A stretch of DNA of 64,000 nt from Patiria miniata (GCF_015706575.1 NW_024037074.1:20263334-20327333), one strand, 5' to 3'. Counted from the stretch's first letter, positions 33,477 to 45,390 are shown. Notes: generated by a model from the sequence alone, not told the origin. A program made the numbers and translations.

Positions 33477-35965
33477 TAGCTCTACTGAGTGGAGCGTTGA
33501 ACTACGGTACCCTCTGTTAATACGGAGGGTATCGTCAGATCTCCTAAAGCTACGCGCTCCTATTTCTGCGCACTGGCCTTTAAGTTATATTTTGCAAGGC
33601 GTGTATCCTAAAAAATGACAAACTTTCACTGGGATCGTATCCTTTGATGCACGACGTTTAACCAGCAGCCAAAAAAAAATGTTGAAATTGAAGGCTTTAC
33701 CTGGAATATGAAAATGAAAAATATCGGCATTTTACAGCTAATTACTAAGTACAAATGCAGGCAGATGCTGCCGGGCCTGCAGAAGTCGAGAATATGACCG
33801 AAAGGTGACCTTTCTTGGTCTCCCAATATCGTCAGTATGATAGTTAAGATGTCATAGTTAAGAATTTGTAGTTTCTACAAGGGTGTAAAACTTACGGTGC
33901 AAGTAAAAACACACATTTGTCTTTGGAGTTGTTATGATTAATCTTTCTTTCTTTCTTTTTTTCCCGTACAGCACGTTTCCGCGGGTTTTCTCCTAAACGT
34001 TTAATGATAGGAACTTGTACCTTTCACTATATATCAACCCTCATCCTAAGTGGTGCATATTACTCTGACGTTATTATGACGTCATCGGGTGTCAAATTAC
34101 AAGCAATTTTATCTGAAAAAGTGACCAAATACTTTCACCTGTAACTCTTGAATAAAGTAATCAATGATGTTCGTATTCTGTAATCAGATAGACCATTAAT
34201 TGATAAACAGTTTTTGTTGTGTACGTGATGTTGCTTGACCTTTACTTCCGGGTCTACCAGAAGGTCAAAGTTAGGTAAAATCAAAATGAAGTAATTAGCC
34301 TGAAATTAAAACAAAGCAGAATTTCTTCCGAATGGTTTACCTGATTATCATTAAACCTAGTATGAACTTGTACCATGTTACGAAGATGTTATAAATTTTG
34401 CAACGTCATCATGACATAATCAGGTATCAAATTACAAGTGATTTGATGGCACGATTTGACAAAAGAGTTTGACCTAATATCTCTTGAACTAAATAGAGAA
34501 TCGTGTTCATTTTTTCATGCGGTTGTAGACGGTGCCTTGAGCAACATTTCTTATTCCCGGGCACACAAACTGCTTGACCTTCACTTCCGGTGTTACCGGA
34601 AGTGCAATAGAAACTTAATTTAATTCGAAAACGGAAGCATTTTACTACAGACAAATACATTATGGAAGTGTTTAGTGAGGAATGCTACACACAAAAACTT
34701 AAATTTGACGTCATGCCATAAAAGGGCGCCCTCTATCAGCATATCAAAAACAGTTTAATCTTTTGAAATATTAAAACCGTCAATCAAATTTTTATGAAAT
34801 GCCCCTTTATATCCCCTGAGCAACCACAAATGAATTTGCAAGGTTTCATAATCATGACGCATCAAACTGGAAGTTACTGTAGGGAGAATTTAACAATTAT
34901 CATTTTATTTTTAATTTAAATCCATCATTATGATCCCTGTCTCATGACTTTGTTTTTTGCCAAAAAAATGAAAACCGTTACACTTAATATTGACCCTTTG
35001 CTTCCAAATACTGTGACGTCATTTAACCGGAAGTTGGGTGTTATTATTACATACACTTAAATTCCATATTTTCATGCGTTATTTTAACTTCAAGATAAAC
35101 AAGTGTTCTCCCTTCCCTTTTTTGACTTATGACGTCATCAAACCGGAAATAACTTGTACGAGTACCTAAATTTTTACTGAAATTTATCATACCCTAAAAG
35201 ACGCATTCGTTTTGTACAAAATAAATGGTACTGGAAATGTTGAAGCTCTTCACCTTTTTTTCTTACATAAACATATTGATAACTTAACTGGACAATGTCT
35301 AATGAAATAGTTGTCTACCCAACCACTCTGCATTTGTAACAACAAACCCGAACATCTAGTATTATTATCAAATTTTTTGGTCATAAGTTTTAAAATCCGA
35401 CATCTTAAAAACTGTCTCTTGATTGGGATGATCAGAATAACAATATCATTGGGATCTACATTTACATGTAATAGGTAAATATGCATACGTAAATAAAGGC
35501 CTCTGTATAAATTTCCAAAATGGGATATTGAAAATAATCGTGAAATTACGAAAAGTGTAATGGCATTGAAAAAAAGAAAGGAAAAAGAAAGAAAATTTGT
35601 TTAAAAGGCTCAGAAAGTATATTTTCCTGAAGCCAACAAGTCTAAGTTATTAAAAAAAAAATGTTTATATTGAGTTACATGGCCCGGACAGCACATATTT
35701 TTCATGAGGCGTCCCCTGCGCAGAATTAGGCAGGATTCTTTTCTACAACGCCAAAACTGCACGCTTTGGAATTCCCGGCTTGCTGCCACAAATAAAGAGA
35801 TTTTGCTTTGATAATTGGTACGGTGGATGATCGTAAGCCAATAATATAAGTATTGTTGAGGAAAAGAGTGGTTGCTTTGCTATTTTTAAGCTACTGGGTT
35901 GCAAAGCCTTATCTGCGCATAAATAGGAGGATCGACCGTAGTTTAACGCTCCACTCAGTAGAGCT
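33477..35965. mobile_element. Long element with TAGCTCTACTGAGTGG inverted ends
   Basis: Left end TAGCTCTACTGAGTGGAGCG (33477) and right end CGCTCCACTCAGTAGAGCT (to 35965) are the same TIR as the palindromic element at 38683-39562. The interior holds the inverted family A copy, nested or carried. No clear target duplication and no transposase gene. Confidence 0.6.
33950..35360 (-). repeat. Inverted family A copy
   Basis: Reverse complement, in order, of blocks between about 975 and 3640. Landmarks: GACGTCATCGGGTGTCAAATT near 34079, CACTTCCGGTGTTACCGG near 34583, and GTTACAAATGCAGAGTGG (reverse strand) near 35330, matching about 990. Several internal deletions make it shorter than the + copy. 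Confidence 0.75.
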
Positions 35966-36450
35966 ATTTAACATGTTTATAGCCCCATAAATGTGGCCAA
36001 TTTACTGGACTACCTCTGTAAATAAAGGCCACACTTCCACCCTGTACAAAAACATGTCAAACTTTGTCAAATTGTGATTTTCACATTTAGGGCCTAGGCT
36101 AAGTTTGTAGGGTTTTTTGCTTTAGAAGCATAGGCCTACTCACCCTCTTTATAGGCTAATCACAAAGTGCTGCCTTTTTCAGATGTCTAATTTTCGTGAA
36201 AATTCATGTTGAAATTTTGATACGCAAACGGGTGCAAACGAATCTGGAAATTTCACAAAAAATAGACATCTGAAAAAGGCACACTTTCTGATTAGCCTAC
36301 AAAGGGGGTGAGTATGCTTCTAAAGCAGGATACTGAACAACTAACCTGATGAAGTTTCAGCTAAGCTTCAGCTGTATATTCTGAGAAAAACAGCATTCTA
36401 GGATCTCAATTTCAAATCAAAAGTTACTGAATCATGTTTTGAATTGTTTT

Positions 36451-36819
36451 GAATTCGGGTGATTCACAATGCAGTGCGCCACCAAGAGTTTGCAACGGAG
36501 AGTCCATTTTCAAGTTTACAGTCGACAAAACATGGCCCATTTGAATGAGTGTCGGTAGACATCTTGAGCTAATATGTCATAGATTGGGGCATAGCGTTCT
36601 GCCGCCTTACAAAAAAACACCATATTGATAACAAGAAAAGAAAACAATGGCAAACAAATCCTCGAATCATACACTTACGAAACCACTGACTGGAAAAACT
36701 AACAATTTCAAATGTACCGCGCTGCGAATTTGTTGATCATCTCCCATAATGCACTGGGAAAAATTAACTCTCCATGGCAAACTCTTGGTGGCGCACTGCA
36801 TTGTGAATCGCCCGAATTC
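36451..36819. mobile_element. 369-bp TIR element
   Basis: About 55-bp inverted ends, outermost GAATTCGGGTGATTCACAAT and ATTGTGAATCGCCCGAATTC, then GCGCCACCAAGAGTTTGC. The palindromic GAATTC at each end hides the exact boundary and duplication. No gene. Confidence 0.8.
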
Positions 36820-37130
36820 CAGCTATACGTACGCGACGTCGCGCACGGATCCGACGAATTATAGCAACCACGCGCGTGTGCGTCGTGCCAATGCTTGCGC
36901 GCACTTCACCGAATAACAAAACGAACTACTAATTTAAATTTTCCTACGGTGCCTCTTAAGACGCACCGTTGGAAAGGCCTTCTTTCGTTGATTACACAAT
37001 GACAGCTTCCCAGAAAGAATAATTTCACAGGGAGTTTAGTTCCCTTACTATCGAGTATCTTTCAACGAAGTTTGTTTTTCAACAATAATTACGCCAGTTA
37101 CTTTTCGGATGGCTGCAAATGATGTACTAT
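36820..37130. other. CG-rich patch, no gene
   Basis: CG-rich GTACGCGACGTCGCGCACGG and CACGCGCGTGTGCG words followed by AT-rich sequence. No ORF worth calling. Confidence 0.35.
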
Positions 37131-37299
37131 AGCTTTACGGAGGTAGTCCAGTAAATTGGCCACATTTATGGGGCTAACCTGCTAACATGTTTAGGCCTAG
37201 TCCGAGTAACTTGGACCCAACTTATCGCCTTTTTTAACATTTGGACGTGGTCTGGCGATATGACCAATATTTCCAATATTTTTACCTTGTTGGAGAAGC

Positions 37300-38555
37300 C
37301 AATTTTTACGTCGTAGTATTCTATGTGTCCTTATCTATTGGGCCGCTGGGTTCAGGAATTCCATATGCGATGCTGACCGACCTTAATCAGGAAAATAAAC
37401 TCTAAAGCAACGTTAAACTTGTACGTGTTTGTAGACTCTTTTCATCAGTTTCTCACCGCCGAGTCTATTCTAGTCGTACATGACGTACCAACCTCGTGCC
37501 CCATGGGTACGATCTTGCAGCGCCATGTTGTTTCCCATCATGCCTTGCGCGATTGTAACCCCTGGAATTGTGTAATTTAAATATACCAAAATACGGTACA
37601 TTATAATTAGGGCTGTTGTTTATCCGTTTTACGTGCCGATGCCATCTTCAAAATGTTAAAAGTTGTGATTTTGAAGAATCAATCCTTTCAAACACAACGT
37701 TCGGACGTTGTGTTAATTAGCAAAGATTTGTATTAAATGTACGTACCCCTTTCGTGCCTTTACAACCACAGATACAGGGGTTTTTTTTAGCGAAAAACGC
37801 GGCTGACATAATCCATATCGTACAGGCTTCGCGACTTTTGAATCATAATTTTTTTTTTCGTACGTGAGGTTACGTGCAAAGCTAAGCACGCGAGCGCATT
37901 ATGGGCGCGCCCGGCGTGCAATCTTCGAAATGCCCGCGCAGTACGCTGTGAATAGCCATTCAGCGTCATTTACGTCATCATCACAGCCAGGGGTTAGTGT
38001 AAGGAACGAGCATGCGCCCCTGGAGTCGAGGCTGAGACGTACGTCCGTGCAGCGTGTAGTCTGGTGCCCTAGACCTGACAATTATTCTCGGCGCTCATAT
38101 CACGTCTGGTCTGGGAGCCAGACTATGCAGCGTGAATATGCAGTGCGCACGCGCGATTTGCTTAGTAACCATCCTCATACGCATGCGCACTTACTTGAAG
38201 GCGCGGTCGCTAATCCAATGACCAAGCGTGTTTTCGCGCCAGTTACCAGAAACATGTTTCGGCTTTGGTCATTGGTTGAGCGTTTTCGTGACGTCGGTTG
38301 GCTGGAGTGACGTCACTGTTCCAACCAAAACTAAACAAATGAGGGCGCTAGCGTGCGTGCGCGCTTTCGTGCGCACGTACATGACGTACGACTTGGGAAT
38401 AAAACTGATGAAAAGAGACTACAAACACGTACAAGTTTAACGTTGCTTTAGAGTTTATTTTCCCGATTAATGTCGGTCAGCATCACATATGGAATTCTTG
38501 AACCCCTGGATCTATAGAGAAGGACACATAGAAAATGTAGGCGTGAAATAAGCTT
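37300..38555. repeat. Long inverted repeat, arms ~155 bp
   Basis: 37300-37455 is inverted at 38397-38555, sharing ACTCTAAAGCAACGTTAAAC and TTGTACGTGTTTGTAG. The loop (37456-38396) holds CG-rich sequence, also related to 45950-46080 (GCGCCATGTTGTTTCCCATC at 37521; reverse there). Foldback element with non-terminal cargo. Confidence 0.7.
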
Positions 38556-38682
38556 CTGTAACGAGGTAAAACGTAACAAAAATCTGGTCCAAATTTTGGG
38601 TGGTCTTATGTAGAGAATTCTCATCCTGGACGTTACTCGTAATGCAATGAAGACTTCGTCCAACCTGGGCTACATACATGAC

Positions 38683-39562
38683 TAGCTCTACTGAGTGGAG
38701 CGTTGAATTACGGGTACCCCTCCATACAAAAGCTCCACCGATTTGCCATACTTTGGTGACGGCGTCACGGTAGCATAGTCACATACCCACGCGAGGACAA
38801 AAAGACCCCAAAAAACCGGTAAAGAGAATACAAATGAGAGAGACAGTTATCCTGGATTGATCTATACATTCTTGACATTCCATGAGACCCCTTATATTGT
38901 TCCCAAACAGCGAAAATTTTGAAAAAAAAAACAGCAAAATAGTCTGAAAACTTACAGCTCAATGTGTTTGTAGGGAGGCTCAGTTCTTGAATCGACTTGT
39001 CGAATGAGGGCGTCTGACGTGACGTCACCGTCGTTGCTCAATCAAAGAAAAACAAGTCGCACTTTATCAACGACTGTTTTTTCGTCATTCAATGATATGT
39101 GCTCCGATCCGCGCCGTATGACAGTATGGGCTTTGAATACACCCAAGGAGCATGTATCATTACACGAAACAGTCGTTGATAAAGCGCGGCTTGTTTTTCT
39201 TCGCGATCAAGCAACGACGGTGACGTCACGTCAGACGCCCTCATTCAACAAGTCGATTCAAGAACTGAGCCTCCCTGCAAACACATTGAGCTGTAAGTTT
39301 TCAGACTATTTTGCTGGTTTTTTTTCAAAATTTTCGCTGTTTGGGAACAATATAAGGGGTCTCATGGAATGTCAAGAATGTATAGATCAATCCAGGATAA
39401 CTGTCTCTCTCATTTGTATTCTCTTTATCGGTTTTTGGGGTCTTTTTGTCCTCGCGTGGGTATGTGACTATGCTACCGTGACGCCGTCACCAAAGTATGG
39501 CAAATCGGTGGAGCGTTTGTATGGAGGGGTACCCGTAATTCAACGCTCCACTCAGTAGAGCT
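38683..39562. mobile_element. 880-bp full palindrome with 11-bp target duplication
   Basis: Arms of over 400 bp (38683-39115 and 39150-39562) meet near 39130. Ends AGCTCTACTGAGTGGAGCG are inverted. ACATACATGAC flanks both sides (38672-38682 and 39563-39573). A 9-11-bp duplication with near-complete palindromy fits foldback/Mutator-like elements. Arms carry TGACGTCA-type sites and an inner repeat (CGACTGTTT...AAACAGTCG). The 184-aa ORF here is a by-product. Confidence 0.85.
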
Positions 39563-39573
39563 ACATACATGAC

Positions 39574-40402
39574 ATGGTCACATACCAACGCGAGGACAGA
39601 AAGACCCCCCAAAAAACCGGTAAAGAGAATACAAATGAGAGAGACAGTTACCCTGGATTGATCTACACATTCATGACATTCCATCAGACCCCTTACATTG
39701 TTCCCAAACAGCGAAAATTTTGAAGAAAAACAGCAAAATAGTCTGAAAACTTACAGCTCAATGTGTTTGCCGCGAGGCTCAATCCTTGCACCGGTTTGCC
39801 GAATGAGGGCGTCTGACGTGACGTCACCGTCGTTGCTCGATCGAAGAAAAACAAGTCGCGCTTTATCAACGACTGTTTCGTGTAATAATACGTGCTCCGA
39901 TCCGCGCCTAACGACAGTATGGGCTTTGAACACACGCAAGGTGGAGACGGCTGAAACGTACACGTTCTAAATTAAAAACAAATTAATGACGACAGATACC
40001 CACATGAAACTTGTATCAAAGAACTACTAATACTGACAAATGAAAATCCCATTGTTATTAAAATACGTTTCAGCCGTCTCCACCTTGCGTGTGTTCAAAG
40101 CCCATACTGTCGTACGGCGCGGATCGGAGCACGTATTATTACACGAAACAGTCATTGATAAAGCGCGACTTGTTTTTCTTCAATCGAGCAATGACGGTGA
40201 CGTCACCACGTCAGATGCCCTCATTCGGCAAACCGGTGTAAGGATTGAGCCTCACGGCGAAGACATTGAGCTGTAAGTTTTCAGACTATTTTGCTGTTTT
40301 TCTTCAAAGTTTTTGCTGTTTGGGAACAATGTAAGGGGTCTGATGGAATGTCATGATTGTGTAGATCAATCCAGGGTAACTGTCTCTCTCATTTGTATTC
40401 TC
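39574..40402. mobile_element. Second, end-less copy of the same palindrome
   Basis: Arms 39574-39960 and about 40062-40402 mirror each other around 40010 and match the internal arms of 38683-39562. The outer AGCTCTACTGAG ends are missing on both sides; the right side stops at TTGTATTCTCGGTAATCC. Likely an older copy next to which the first element inserted. Confidence 0.75.
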
Positions 40403-40654
40403 GGTAATCCTTACTTTTAGGACCCCGTTCCTATATAGGAAGGGAAAGACTCACCAAAACAGTTGACTAAATGACACTCAAAATTGACATTCTGATATTT
40501 CTTGGCACATCTGAACAATTGGCAATGACACCTTCTTGAATATCAGCAGGTTTAATTTTGTGGAAAGAGGGCAGGGCTTTGATTTATGAGGGAAATTCAG
40601 GGGTAAAAGACGACGATGACAACCAGAAAACAGTCTCAAAAACCAAGATGGCAA

Positions 40655-40850
40655 ACGTGAAAGCTCGATGCGATGAAAGCTCGATGCTGATTGGCTGATG
40701 AAAAATAAACATTCTTATTTATTTTTAGTCTGGTTCCCAGACCAAAAGATTCAGGAGTAGTCAGAATCTTTTGGTCTGGGAACCAGACTAAATTATTTTT
40801 TTAGCAGCCAATCAGCATCGGGCTTTCATTATGTAGGGCTTTCACGCGTG
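40655..40850. repeat. Palindrome with perfect core hairpin
   Basis: Core 40735-40792: TTAGTCTGGTTCCCAGACCA... is exactly inverted around an 11-nt loop. Outer arms continue imperfectly (GATGCTGATTGGCTG versus CAGCCAATCAGCATC). Small foldback element. Confidence 0.8.
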
Positions 40851-41446
40851 TGAGAACTACAACATGCACGTCTGACTGCGAAAAAAGGTAGGAAAGTCAC
40901 ATTTTGTTCGAAAGTGCTTTCAAAACTACAACTAACATGAGTTTATATGAAGAAAAAAGACTGCTTTAGCTAGCTTGAGTAACTCCAGCTGACATGTTCC
41001 ATATTCATTCACATGTAACGCTGGAGGAAAAACCTGTTCGTTTCCATGTGGTAGCAAGAGACCCAAAAAAAACAGCCTGTCCAAAATTGTCCAAATTTCA
41101 CCTCTTTTATCCCACCCCAGATTCCTACTACCTACCTCATACCATTCGGCAGTCATTCACGAAGCTACTAATCGACTTGACACCGACCAAAAAACTAAAA
41201 TATGAACATTATTGATGATTTCGTTGACTTGTCCGTTAAATTCGTGCAGTAAATTTGGCAAAGTCGACACGTTTTTGTACATGTGGATGTGTGGCCTATG
41301 TTTACGGAGGCAGTCCAGTAAATAGGCCACATTTATGGGGCTAGGGCCAGCCCAACTGTGGAACTACAGTTGGGACAGGCCCAACAATAGTTGGGACAGG
41401 CCCAACTATAGTTGGGACCGATGCGATAGTTGGGGCGTAACATCCA

Positions 41447-41955
41447 TGATGATCGGTTAAATTTTGCGCACGGCACACTCACACGTGACCTAAACAATCG
41501 AAAAAAATCTGCTAAATCGGCTAGATCATCCTGATCGCCCTGCGCTCCACTCGTGGGCACATGCAGTGTGCGCGATGCATGTGGGTACCATACCGCTTTC
41601 AAGCGCCGCTAGTGGGTTCCATTTTCGTCTGGTGCCATGTCGTGGAAAACACAACGACTGTTTCAGGCTATTGAAATCCCCACTAAGGTGACACTGTGTG
41701 GCTTCTTTTTGCATGAAATGCGTAAAGCATGAAACAGTCGTTGTGTTTTCCACGACATGGCACCAGACGAAAATGGAACCCACTAGCGGCGCTTGAAAGC
41801 GGTATGGTAGCCACATGTATTGCGCACACTGCATGTGCCCATGAGTGGAGCGCAGGGCGATCAGGATGATCTAGCCGATTTAGCAGATTTTTTCGATTGT
41901 TTAGGTCACGTGTGACTGTGAGTGTGCCGTGCGCAAAATTAACCTATCATCATGG
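41447..41955. repeat. Inner palindrome, ~225-bp arms, ~50-bp loop
   Basis: 41447-41669 and 41723-41955 are inverted with few differences (GTCGTGGAAAACACAACGAC ... GTCGTTGTGTTTTCCACGAC). Arms this alike imply recent formation or ongoing arm-to-arm conversion. Confidence 0.85.
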
Positions 41956-42617
41956 ACGACAGCATTGGTACTGCACGAATTTAACGGACAAGTCAACGAA
42001 ATCATCAATAATGTTCATATTTTTAGTTTTTGGGTCGGTGTCAAGTCGATTAGTACTAGTAATAGCTTCGTGAATGACTGCCGAAAGGTATGAGGTAGGT
42101 AGTAGTGTAACGGTAAACCTGTATACATGTACATTCATTCGTTGTTCATCCTTTTATTGTGTTCATGTCCTGTCCATCCAAAGCCTCCGTAGAGCTGACA
42201 TGTATGTTGCATTGTGGGATCGTTTATGATTATGGGATAGAATCAAGATGGCCGCTAATCATGTTCAATCATCTTTAATTTAAGTGTCAATAAACCAATC
42301 ATAGTTCATTGCTCAAATCCTGGAAATCCTGTCAATCAATTATCTGGACATCAATTAATAACAAATAAGTTGTTATAGTATTAGTAGGAATCTGGGGTGG
42401 GCATGGTGGGATAAAAGAGGTGAAATTTGGACAATTTTGGAGAGGCCGTTTTTTTTGGGTCTCTTGCTACCACATGGAAACGAATACTCATAGAACTATG
42501 AGGCTCCACGTAGTGGAGCCTCATAGTTCTAGGAGTAGGAAACGAACAGGTTTTTCCTACAGCGTTACATGTGAATGAATATGGAACATGTCAGCTGGAG
42601 CATGGCTGGAGTTACTC

Positions 42618-43095
42618 TAGCCCCATAAATGTGGCCTATTTACTGGACTGCCTCCGTAAACATAGGCCACACATCCACATGTACAAAAATCGTGTCGACG
42701 GAGCCAAATTTTGATTTTCACATTTAGGCTTAGTTTGTAGGTTTTTTTTGCTTTAGAACTTTTTAGAAGCATACTCACCCTCTTTACAGGCTAATCAGAA
42801 AGTGCTGCCTTTTTCAGATGTCTAATTTTTGTGAAATTTCATGTTGAAATTTTGATACGCAAACGTGTAAAAATGAATCTGGAAATTTCACGAAAAATAT
42901 ACATCTGAAAAAGGCAGCACTTTCTGATTAGCCTATAAAGAGGGTGAGTATGCTTCTAAAGCAAAAAAAACCTACAAACTAAGCCTAAATGTGAAAATCA
43001 AAATTTGGCTCCGTCGACACGATTTTTGTACATGTGGATGTGTGGCCTATGTTTACGGAGGCAGTCCAGTAAATAGGCCACATTTATGGGGCTAG
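42618..43095. mobile_element. 478-bp TAGCCCC foldback element with 8-bp duplication
   Basis: Almost wholly palindromic: TAGCCCCATAAATGTGGCC... and ...GGCCACATTTATGGGGCTAG. AGTTACTC lies at 42610-42617 and 43096-43103. The opposite arm of the enclosing palindrome holds the uninterrupted site (40977-40984), confirming the insertion point. 8 bp suggests hAT-type mobilisation, though a 7-bp reading is possible. Relatives: 35980-37176, 33370-33476, 41278-41345, 29500-29690. Confidence 0.9.
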
Positions 43096-43110
43096 AGTTA
43101 CTCAAGCTAC

Positions 43111-43332
43111 AATTTACAAACAAAGTCTAGGCTAAATGTAAAATCAAAATTTGCGAAAGCTCTACATTTTCGGGTAGGATGGGAATCCGTATAATCGTGG
43201 TACTAATATCACGTTTCTTGTTCGGAAATAGAAATTTCCCACTAACCTTCCCGAATTGTCCTGTCTTTTGTGTTGTATTTACTCTTCCTTTTCAAATTGG
43301 CATAAACAAATCCGACGGTGCGGTGGTGTGCA
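43111..43332. other. Unassigned
   Basis: Mixed sequence between elements. It begins with a further partial TAGCCCC-family inner arm (CAAACAAAGTCTAGGC). No gene. Confidence 0.35.
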
Positions 43333-43616
43333 TGGTGACCGTTTTAGCCGATTTTCGGCTAACTTTGACAGATTTTTTTCTTAAAAAAAAAAAAAAAATG
43401 GATTTTTGGGGCAGATTTCCGGCAGAATTATTGTGCAAAAATTGTTATTTGACAGAAAAACATAGCAAATGTGAAAGAAATGGTACATTTGTTTAAAAAA
43501 GCTTCAATCTTTTCAAACAATTAAGCTGGGCTTATAATGGAACAGGTTGGATGGTATATAGGTGCTGCGGTTCAACTCAGGACCGGACTTCATGGTGACG
43601 CAAGTTACCCAGGCAG

Positions 43617-43627
43617 TGGCGTATCCA

Positions 43628-43700
<73 letters not shown>

Positions 43701-44010
43701 AGGGGGCACTCTGTTACCCCCCCCCCCCGGCGGATTATTTTGACAACAGTTTTTGTTCAGCAATTATTGCAATAAATGGTTAAAGAGTGCATCAATCCCC
43801 AAAAGAAAACCCGCTCAAAAAACATTACAATGCGCCGTGAAAATGGGTATCTCGCTGCAGTATGTATAATAATGATCAGTTTTGAAGGGCGGCCCCATTT
43901 GGAAACTTTTTGATCCAGTGCCCGGAGAAAAAAAACATGTCTACTAGTGTAACATTTCGGCGCGGATGTGCGGTTGCCCCCCCCCCTCCCCGACATACGC
44001 TACTACTGAT
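43617..44010 (+). mobile_element. Possible hAT-like insert with CAGTGGCGTATCC end
   Basis: Left CAGTGGCGTATCCAGAGGGG resembles the GGCGGATCCAGGGGG ends elsewhere. A candidate right end CCCCGACATACGCTACTACTG lies at about 43989-44009. The flanks do not show a clean duplication. Confidence 0.4.
43630..43697 (+). repeat. 68-nt poly(G) tract
   Basis: Uninterrupted G. It yields fake poly-Gly ORFs. It is a potent G-quadruplex candidate and a likely place for sequencing or assembly length error. Confidence 0.95.
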
Positions 44011-44269
44011 GCAACTGCATTTTGTCTGAAATTTTAGCAATTTCATAACATCGTTCTTTGACTAAGATTGTTTATAATGTAATTTGAACCTTAATTAAGG
44101 CAATCATACAACATCTGCGTTTGATTTTAAGTGTTTACAGTGTATTTTGAGTAATTCTGGCCGGGAATTTGGCAGATTTTTTTTTTATCAATCTGACAGA
44201 TTTTTGAAGTCCATTTAGCAGAATTTGGCCATGAGCTTACGGTGTGGTTTATCTGTACCGTACGCAATC

Positions 44270-44785
44270 GCTCGAACGGGTACGGAGCACTGATCTCTAT
44301 AAAAAGACTGGATAGCGGATATGCATACAACATTCACACAGTAGACTTTGCATATTGACCAATTCGCCCCCGGTCTCACGAAGATGGCCGCGCATAATAC
44401 GAACGTTCTACACGTAAATACGCGCGCGTTGTAACAACAGTTGACGCGCATTTTGGTCACGTACACATATTATGATGTTCTAAAAGGGACACATTTCCGT
44501 AGTGATTGTTATTTCAAAAACGCCGAAAAAGTGATTTGCGGCATTATAAAGTAACCACAACGTAGTAAACCTTGGTCAGTTGGTCAGTGGTGGTGGTCTA
44601 AATATAAGTCAGGTGAACCGCGACGTTACAAAAGAAATCATGCTGTCTATAAAGACGGCAACTTGTCCTTTGTAGATCACCAGCCGGTCTCACCAATATG
44701 GCGTCAAATTCGTACATTGTGTGGCTCTTTATTAGCTATCCAGTCTTTATATAGAGATCAGTGGTACGCGTACGGAGGGAGGTAC
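44270..44785. repeat. ~515-bp inverted-repeat element
   Basis: GGATAGC-class ends: CACTGATCTCTATAAAAAGA...CTGGATAGC (44286-44318) is inverted as GCTATCCAGTCTTTATATAG (44737-44758 and on). Inner CCGGTCTCAC blocks repeat directly. Foldback-type. Confidence 0.65.
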
Positions 44786-45007
44786 AGCAGTTGACTCCGT
44801 AGAATATGGGCGGCCATTAGGGCAAAAAAGACAATCACAAAATTAAAGTTAAACAGAAATACAATAAAATCAAATGTACAAAATAAACAATAACGTACAA
44901 TTAACACTGAAAATGTAGGACAACAAAATAAAGAAACCCAAAACAAAACTGAATTGTAAAAAAAATAAAAACACAAATTAAACATAACAAATAAACATTC
45001 GTGTTAA

Positions 45008-45390
45008 AGGGAATATACATCATTTGCTTTTGCTGTAATTTTCAGAAATGGATGGAATTGGGGGGTTGAAAATATAAAGCAAATATAGTTACACTTCTTT
45101 TTGGAGGTTTTGGGTTCGAAAATGCTATAAAAACCAAGAAAAACGATCATTTTCCTGTAGTCTGGTTCCCTGACTCCATATAAGAAGAAACAGATCAGTT
45201 TACATAAATTGGCCGATCAGCGTTGGAAATTGATACAAAAATACCACTTTTCTTGAAAATGACAGTATACCAGGTGCCATAATTTTACAGGATGCTTTAG
45301 ACGGTCATTTACCAACATCCTATTAAGGTATTTCGCAAAAACTTGGTAGTTTTATTTTTCGATGTTTGCAAATGTTGTACAATAATAAAC
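45008..45390 (+). mobile_element. TTAA-target element, right end deleted
   Basis: Begins TTAA (45004-45007) then AGGGAATATACATCATTTGC, matching the intact element at 51752-52265 in opposite interior orientation. Its right TIR is cut at GTTGTAC, where the palindrome arm resumes (ACAATAATAAAC). Probably a small deletion at a shared GTA. Confidence 0.8.

Larger units (their letters stand above)
35980..37176. mobile_element. TAGCCCC foldback element, older copy, interrupted
   Basis: Left arm TAGCCCCATAAATGTGGCC (35980) through CTGCCTTTTTCAGATGTC, then the inverted inner arm near 36230-36330. The right end CCACATTTATGGGGCTA appears only at 37160-37176. The 36330-37130 gap includes a separate TIR element. 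Compare the intact copy at 42618-43095. Confidence 0.6.
40968..43110. repeat. Nested long inverted repeat
   Basis: Outer arms 40968-41250 and about 41965-42612 plus 43096-43110 share blocks such as GTAACGCTGGAGGAAAAACC, TTTCCATGTGGTAGCAAGAG and TAAATTCGTGCAG. The right arm carries two extra inserts (about 42115-42375 and 42618-43095). The left arm keeps the empty site of the second, GAGTAACT at 40977-40984. Confidence 0.82.
43333..44249 (-). mobile_element. hAT MITE of the CAGGGTG family, reversed and enlarged
   Basis: Left CATGGTGACCGTTTTAGCC and right GCCATGAGCTTACGGTG match the two ends of 17492-17997 in opposite orientation, with the TTTTAGCCGATTTTCGGCTA hairpin at the left. An extra insert with a 68-nt G run (from about 43617) enlarges it. 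No duplication could be verified. Confidence 0.6.

Noticed and set aside
39004..39558. 184-aa plus-strand ORF
   Set aside because: It spans the right arm of a palindromic foldback element; its sequence is mirrored on the other arm and has no domain.
43537..43783. Poly-glycine ORFs
   Set aside because: Produced by the 68-nt G homopolymer.
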